Assembly: GCA_019234745.1 (NCBI GenBank) | Contig: JAFAKZ010000400.1 | Location: 1-9,617, forward strand | DNA from: Burkholderiales bacterium | GTDB taxonomy: Bacteria > Pseudomonadota > Gammaproteobacteria > Burkholderiales > Chitinimonadaceae | DNA: 9,617 nt | Direction of reading: 5' to 3' | Part shown: positions 6,185-9,617 of the stretch, in pieces | Numbering within the stretch: position 1 is the first letter of the stretch | Layout: each line of letters begins with the position of its first letter | The notes under the pieces: model-generated | Database searches by the model: none | What the model saw: only the letters and a program-made list of their open reading frames with translations | Told to the model about the DNA's origin: nothing | Made by a program: the position numbers and the translations under genes

Positions 6185-7807
6185 CTACAGCACCAGCGCC
6201 CGCTCGACGATGCCCCGAAAATCCGTCGCTACCGGCAAGGTACCGAAGCTGTCGCCCCAGTCACCGCCCAGACGCGAAGCGCAGAAGGCCTCTGCCACGT
6301 AATCGGGCGCATACTGCAATAGCAGGCTGGCCTGCAGCGCTAGCACCAGATGCTGGGTGAGACGCCGGGCGCGTGACTCCTGTGCCGATGCATCGGCGAA
6401 CTGCGTCTGCAGATGCGCCACGAAGCGGTCGTAGTGCGCACTGCGGCCCAAAGCAGGCGCCAGCTCGGCCTGCACCACGGCCAGCATCTGCGGGCTCTTG
6501 CCCAGCGCGCGCAGCACGTCCAGGCACATGATATTGCCCGAACCTTCCCAGATGGAATTCACTGGCATCTCGCGGTAGATGCGCGCATGCACGCCCTCTT
6601 CCACGTAGCCATTGCCGCCCATCACCTCCATCGCCTCGGCCGCGAGTTCCGGGCCGCGCTTGCATATCCAGTACTTGGCAGCAGGCGTAAGCAAGCGGCG
6701 CAATAGTATCTCGCCTTCGTCCTGTCCATCGAAGGCGCGCGCCATGCGTAGCGCCAGTGCGATGGCCGCCTCCACCTCCAGCGCCATATCGGCCAGCACG
6801 TTCTGCATCAGCGGCTGATCAACCAGCAGCTTGCCGAATACGCCGCGGTGGCGCGCATGGTGGATCGCCTGGCTCACGGCCTGGCGCATCATGCCCGTCG
6901 TACCCAAAACGCAGTCGAGCCGCGTATAGGTGCCCATCTCCAGGATAGTGGGCACGCCGCGCCCCTCCTCGCCCAGCAGCATGGCGTAGGCGCCCTGGAA
7001 TTCGACCTCGGACGAGGCGTTCGACTTGTTACCCAGCTTGTCCTTGAGGCGCTGGATCAGGATGGGATTCTTGCTGCCATCGGGCCGCCAACGCGGCACG
7101 AAGAAGCAGGACAGGCCACCGGGCGCCTGCGCCAGCACCAGGTGCGCATCGCACTGCGGGGCGGAGAAGAACCATTTATGCCCGTTGATCGCATAGGCGC
7201 CGTCGGCCTGTACCGCGACCGTCGTATTGGCGCGCACGTCCGAGCCACCCTGCTTTTCCGTCATGCCCATGCCGATCAGGCCGCCCTGCTTCTGTGCGAA
7301 GGGTAGGTCGCGTGCGTCGTAACGGCACTGGAACAGGGTCGGCAGCCAGTCGGCAGCGAGTTTTTCGTGACGCGCCATGGCAGGGATGGCGCCATAGGTC
7401 ATCGTCGTTGGGCAGAGCGAACCCGCCTCGACCTGGGCCTGCATCAGGTAGCCAGCCGCGCGTGCCACATGAGCGCCCGGCCGCGGATCGGCCCACGGCC
7501 CCGTATGGAAGCCGCGCTCGGCGATGCCCTGCATTAGCGTGTGCCAAGCGGGGTGGAACTCGACCTGGTCACGCCGGTTGCCCTTGGCATCGAAGGCACG
7601 CAGCTGCGGCGGATACTGATTCGCCAACCTGCCCAGATCAAACGTCTTAGCCTTACCTAGCTCCGTACCGATCTGCTGCAGCGAGGTCCCAGCCCAGCCC
7701 GCCCCTTCGCGTACCGCGCCTTCCTGCAGCGCAGGGTCGGCGTTGTAAAGGTTGTAGTCGCTCAGGGTGGGCGATTGGTTGAATACCTCGTGCGTGGGCC
7801 AAGTCAT
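6185..7807 (-). CDS. aidB: AidB-type acyl-CoA dehydrogenase-like flavoprotein
   Basis: AidB is an FAD-binding acyl-CoA dehydrogenase homologue of the adaptive response to DNA alkylation. In E. coli it binds DNA, is thought to shield or help detoxify alkylating damage, and has only weak isovaleryl-CoA dehydrogenase activity. This protein is 540 residues against 541 in E. coli and matches it along its length. Visible blocks are HEVFNQSPTLSDYNLY and REGAGW at the N-terminus, QVEAGSLCPTTMTYGA (about 125-140), GLIGMGMTEKQGGSDV (176-191, flavin loop), GHKWFFSAPQCDAHLVLAQ, LKDKLGNKSNASSEVEF, TPAAKYWICKRG, EAMEVMGGNGY, and REMPVNSIWEGSGNIMCLDV (412-431). Glu421 in that last block sits where related dehydrogenases place the catalytic base. 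The C-terminal helical extension that binds DNA in E. coli is present. A ribosome-binding GGAG at 7815-7818 precedes the ATG by 7 nt. No ada, alkA or alkB is in the window. Confidence 0.95.
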   Translation of the reverse strand: MTWPTHEVFNQSPTLSDYNLYNADPALQEGAVREGAGWAGTSLQQIGTELGKAKTFDLGRLANQYPPQLRAFDAKGNRRDQVEFHPAWHTLMQGIAERGFHTGPWADPRPGAHVARAAGYLMQAQVEAGSLCPTTMTYGAIPAMARHEKLAADWLPTLFQCRYDARDLPFAQKQGGLIGMGMTEKQGGSDVRANTTVAVQADGAYAINGHKWFFSAPQCDAHLVLAQAPGGLSCFFVPRWRPDGSKNPILIQRLKDKLGNKSNASSEVEFQGAYAMLLGEEGRGVPTILEMGTYTRLDCVLGTTGMMRQAVSQAIHHARHRGVFGKLLVDQPLMQNVLADMALEVEAAIALALRMARAFDGQDEGEILLRRLLTPAAKYWICKRGPELAAEAMEVMGGNGYVEEGVHARIYREMPVNSIWEGSGNIMCLDVLRALGKSPQMLAVVQAELAPALGRSAHYDRFVAHLQTQFADASAQESRARRLTQHLVLALQASLLLQYAPDYVAEAFCASRLGGDWGDSFGTLPVATDFRGIVERALVL

Positions 7808-7830
7808 CGTCTCTCTCCGTGTTGCCCAGC

Positions 7831-7859
7831 AGACTAGACTTGTCGCTCTCGCCTAGCAA
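7831..7859 (-). promoter_or_regulatory. Candidate aidB promoter
   Basis: On the minus strand TTGCTA (7854-7859) and TAGTCT (7831-7836) are separated by exactly 17 nt, giving a leader of about 17 nt with the ribosome-binding site inside it. The -35 matches consensus at four of six positions and the -10 at three, which fits a weak or activator-dependent promoter. A 10-bp palindrome (CAAGCGCTTG, 7857-7866) overlaps the -35. Confidence 0.35.
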
Positions 7860-7952
7860 GCGCTTGAAGCTTTCAGCTATTTGCACCGTAAGCTGTAAGC
7901 AAAGACCGACCCGCGCGACCAAGCACCTGATCACACAAAAGGGGAAACCAAG

Positions 7953-8723
7953 ATGCGCAAGATTCTGCTGATGCTCTGCTTGACCACGTCCTACTGCCTG
8001 GCCGCCGACAAGCCCACGTCCACCGCGCAAGTCGCCGCCAGCCAGCGCGTACTGGTCGAGCGCATCGCCCGCACCTACGCCTGGCGCCTGATCGAGCCGG
8101 GCAACCATGCGGCAGACGAAGAGTACGCCGGCGCAGCGAGGCAGTTCGACCGCCAACTCGCCACCTTGGTCGACGCCAGCAAGCGCAATGCCGAACTGGC
8201 CGACAACTACGGCCTGCTCGGCCAGCTGTGGAGTGATTTCCGCACACTGACCAATGGCCATGCCGATGCTCAGGGTGCGGCCAAGGTGCTGGAAAGCAGC
8301 GAGGACATGGCCTGGATCGCCGAGAAAGGCAGTCAGTTATGGATGGCGGCCGGTTCGCACGACGCGCACTCGATCGAGCTGACGGAGCACGTGGCGGCCC
8401 TGTCGCAACGCCTGGCGAAAATCTATCTGTTGCAGAGCGCCGGCCTCAAGGTCGCCTTCTTGAACAAGGACCTGGTCACGGCCCGCGCCGAGTTTCTCGA
8501 TACGGCCGCCAAGCTCAAGGCCCTGCCGAACAATACGCCGTCGATCACATCCGAAATTGCCCTGATGGAAATGCAGTGGGGTTTCTTCCAGCAGGCGCTG
8601 GATGCGCTGGCCGCCAATCGCAGCGATGCTACCCTGCGCCATAACGTGATTACGACGAGCGACCGGATCTACGAGGTGGCGAATAGCCTGGCCGAGCGGT
8701 ATCAGCGGCTGAACGGGGTGTGA
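7953..8723 (+). CDS. Exported protein with two PilJ/NarX-type sensory modules
   Basis: This 256-residue protein has a signal peptide (MRKILLMLCLTTSYCLA, cleavage near residue 17-18), so it is probably periplasmic. The mature part is all-helical and resembles the N-terminal sensory domain of type IV pilus chemotaxis transducer PilJ and nitrate sensors, apparently twice. Module one (about 28-115) has ASQRVLVERIARTYAWRL. Module two (about 145-235) has AALSQRLAKIYLLQSAG, then FLDTAAKLKALPNNTPSI and MQWGFFQQAL. In this family the Q-R-x-x-x-Q/E-R-x-A-K/R-x-Y core forms the ligand-binding helical hairpin. There is no second membrane helix, HAMP, kinase or chemotaxis signalling domain, so it cannot signal alone; it may bind a ligand and hand it to a membrane sensor, or have another role. 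A strong AAGGGG at 7939-7944 precedes the ATG. It is divergent from aidB, 145 bp away. The domain call is by eye; the function is unknown. Confidence 0.8.
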   Translation: MRKILLMLCLTTSYCLAADKPTSTAQVAASQRVLVERIARTYAWRLIEPGNHAADEEYAGAARQFDRQLATLVDASKRNAELADNYGLLGQLWSDFRTLTNGHADAQGAAKVLESSEDMAWIAEKGSQLWMAAGSHDAHSIELTEHVAALSQRLAKIYLLQSAGLKVAFLNKDLVTARAEFLDTAAKLKALPNNTPSITSEIALMEMQWGFFQQALDALAANRSDATLRHNVITTSDRIYEVANSLAERYQRLNGV

Positions 8724-8763
8724 TCGCCGCGTAGAGCGCCAATGGTTGAGTATTCACTGACCA

Positions 8764-8806
8764 GTCCCCTCCTCTTGTAGTCAGGGGGGAGGGTTAGGGT
8801 GGGAGT
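8764..8806 (+). repeat. REP-like C/G-rich hairpin, copy 1
   Basis: CCCTCC (8767-8772) pairs with GGAGGG (8788-8793), followed by GTTAGGGTGGGAGT-like sequence. Its reverse complement lines up with copy 2 at 8885-8928: about 18 of the first 22 aligned positions are identical. The composition and order (C-rich block, short hairpin, G-rich block with a TTAGGGTGGG-like tail) resemble extragenic palindromic repeats common in high-GC proteobacteria. Confidence 0.65.
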
Positions 8807-8884
8807 AAGCGACAAAGTCGCGTCTCAAGCATGCGATCTAGCAACGCGCAGTAGGTCCGTATACGAGCATCACTCTTGGACACC

Positions 8885-8928
8885 ACCCCCATCCCAACCT
8901 TCCCCCTGCTCCGCAAGGGGAAGGAGCC
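8885..8928 (-). repeat. REP-like C/G-rich hairpin, copy 2 (inverted)
   Basis: CCTTCCCC (8898-8905) and GGGGAAGG (8917-8924) form a perfect 8-bp stem with an 11-nt loop containing CTCCGCAA. The preceding ACCCCCATCCCAACC is the inverted counterpart of the tail of copy 1. Together with copy 1 the arrangement is REPIN-like: two REPs facing each other across about 80 bp. No T-run follows on either strand, so an intrinsic terminator is less likely. Confidence 0.7.
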
Positions 8929-8987
8929 GGTCTGCGCGTACCTGCGGCGACAGTGACTTCACCACCGTTCCGGCGTATGGGAAATCG

Positions 8988-9617
8988 TCAGGGGATATCC
9001 GCGTAGTCCAGCCGCCGCGTAATGATCGCCGTCTTGCGCGCCAGCGCACGGCTATTGCGGTGCGTATCGTAGAAGCGCGGATTTGGCACCATGGATGCGA
9101 GCCGCGCCGCCTGTACGGGGCTCAAGTTCGATGCGCTGGTACCGTAGTAATGGCGCGACGCTGCCTCGGCGCCGAAGATGCCGTTGCCCCACTCGATCAC
9201 GTTCAGGTATATCTCGAAGATGCGGCGCTTGTCCATCATATGCTCCAGCATGACGGTGATGGCCGCCTCCTCCATCTTGCGCAGATAGCTGCGCCGCCCG
9301 CTCAGAAACAGATTCTTGGCCAATTGCTGGCTGATGGTGGAACCGCCCGCCGCGATGCGGCCCTTCTTCTCGTTCTTCTCCCAGGCGGCCTGTATGCCCT
9401 CCCAGTCGAAGCCCTCATGGTCGAGGAATTTCGCATCCTCCGCCGCAATCAGGGCGCGCTTGAGGTTGGGCGAGATGCGGTTGTAGGGCACCCACTGGTG
9501 CTTCAGCTCCGCCTTCGGGTCCTTCTGCTGCAGCACGTCGCGCTGCTCGTCCATAAAGGCCGTATCGTCCGGATTATGGTCGCGCCACCACCAGACGTGG
9601 GCGAAGATCCATATCTG
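8988..9617 (-). CDS. mtgA: Monofunctional biosynthetic peptidoglycan glycosyltransferase (N-terminus outside window)
   Basis: MtgA is an inner-membrane GT51 enzyme that polymerises lipid II into glycan strands and lacks a transpeptidase domain. About 209 C-terminal residues are visible and the frame is open at the right edge, beginning QIWIFAHVWWWRDHNPDDTA. The cytoplasmic tail, transmembrane anchor and true start are therefore off the window. The internal ATG at 9554 is not the start, because the preceding in-frame residues are family-typical. GT51 motifs appear in order: AAEDAKFLDHEGFDWEGI (catalytic Glu in the first ED), GGSTISQQLAKNLFL, a YLRKMEEA block, and KRRIFEIYLNVIEWGNGIFG. They are followed by AASRHYYG and LSPVQAARLASMVPNP. 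The C-terminus ends soon after this core, as expected for a monofunctional enzyme rather than a bifunctional PBP1. It converges on the PilJ-type gene across the repeat-bearing gap. Confidence 0.95.
   Translation of the reverse strand, partial: QIWIFAHVWWWRDHNPDDTAFMDEQRDVLQQKDPKAELKHQWVPYNRISPNLKRALIAAEDAKFLDHEGFDWEGIQAAWEKNEKKGRIAAGGSTISQQLAKNLFLSGRRSYLRKMEEAAITVMLEHMMDKRRIFEIYLNVIEWGNGIFGAEAASRHYYGTSASNLSPVQAARLASMVPNPRFYDTHRNSRALARKTAIITRRLDYADIP

Larger units (their letters stand above)
8724..8987. other. Non-coding 264-bp intergenic region
   Basis: This stretch lies between the stops of the converging PilJ-type gene and mtgA. It holds two inverted REP-like C/G-rich hairpins (listed separately). 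No credible coding sequence or T-tract terminator is visible. The outer flanks (8724-8760 and 8931-8987) show nothing recognisable. Confidence 0.7.

Noticed and set aside
7953..8003. Possible lipoprotein signal in the exported PilJ-type protein (cysteines at residues 9 and 15)
   Set aside because: Neither cysteine is in a lipobox context; the residues before them (LML and TSY) do not fit, and a standard cleavage site after LA near residue 17 is better.
8339..8644. Overlapping frames of about 100 codons on both strands inside the PilJ-type gene
   Set aside because: The 7953-8723 frame has the signal peptide, strong ribosome-binding site and helical sensor motifs; the others have none.
8898..8924. 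The 8-bp hairpin as an intrinsic terminator for the flanking convergent genes
   Set aside because: No T-tract follows on either strand, and its partner copy at 8764-8806 points to a REP-type repeat instead.

Overview
This window looks like chromosomal DNA from a high-GC Gram-negative bacterium, most likely a betaproteobacterium. I infer this from the hemC-hemD/X-hemY order, a fused HemD-HemX protein of the kind known from that class, the AidB and MtgA sequences, and C/G-rich REP-like intergenic repeats. The genus cannot be fixed by eye. It is a housekeeping region: I see no tRNA, rRNA, CRISPR array, insertion sequence or phage gene.

Layout. Positions 1-3688 (minus strand) hold a haem-biosynthesis operon transcribed from right to left: hemC (hydroxymethylbilane synthase, GTG start), a 601-residue HemD-HemX fusion (uroporphyrinogen-III synthase joined to a membrane-anchored HemX domain), and hemY, whose 3' end lies off the left edge. 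HemC and HemD carry out consecutive steps from porphobilinogen to uroporphyrinogen III. HemX and HemY are inner-membrane companions of the same operon. The genes are tightly packed (6 bp gap, then a 4-bp overlap with a near-perfect ribosome-binding site), which suggests translational coupling. A candidate extended -10 promoter precedes hemC.

Positions 3806-5140 (minus) encode a dGTPase-family HD phosphohydrolase (dgt). It is divergent from a GNAT acetyltransferase (5323-6180, plus). Their shared 182-bp control region contains a perfect 24-bp palindrome, the most striking non-coding signal in the window. The GNAT gene converges on aidB (6185-7807, minus), a full-length AidB-type acyl-CoA dehydrogenase-like flavoprotein linked to the alkylation response; only 4 bp separate the two genes. 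Divergent from aidB is a small exported protein (7953-8723, plus) built from two PilJ/NarX-type sensory modules but lacking any membrane anchor or signalling domain.

Positions 8724-8987 are non-coding and hold two C/G-rich REP-like hairpins in inverted orientation, about 80 bp apart (REPIN-like). The right end (8988-9617, minus) is the C-terminal part of mtgA, a monofunctional peptidoglycan glycosyltransferase whose start lies off the window.

The window is mostly ordinary. The items worth a second look are the 24-bp palindrome, the free-standing double PilJ-type protein, the REPIN-like pair and the HemD-HemX fusion. I found no convincing evidence of a wholly new system.
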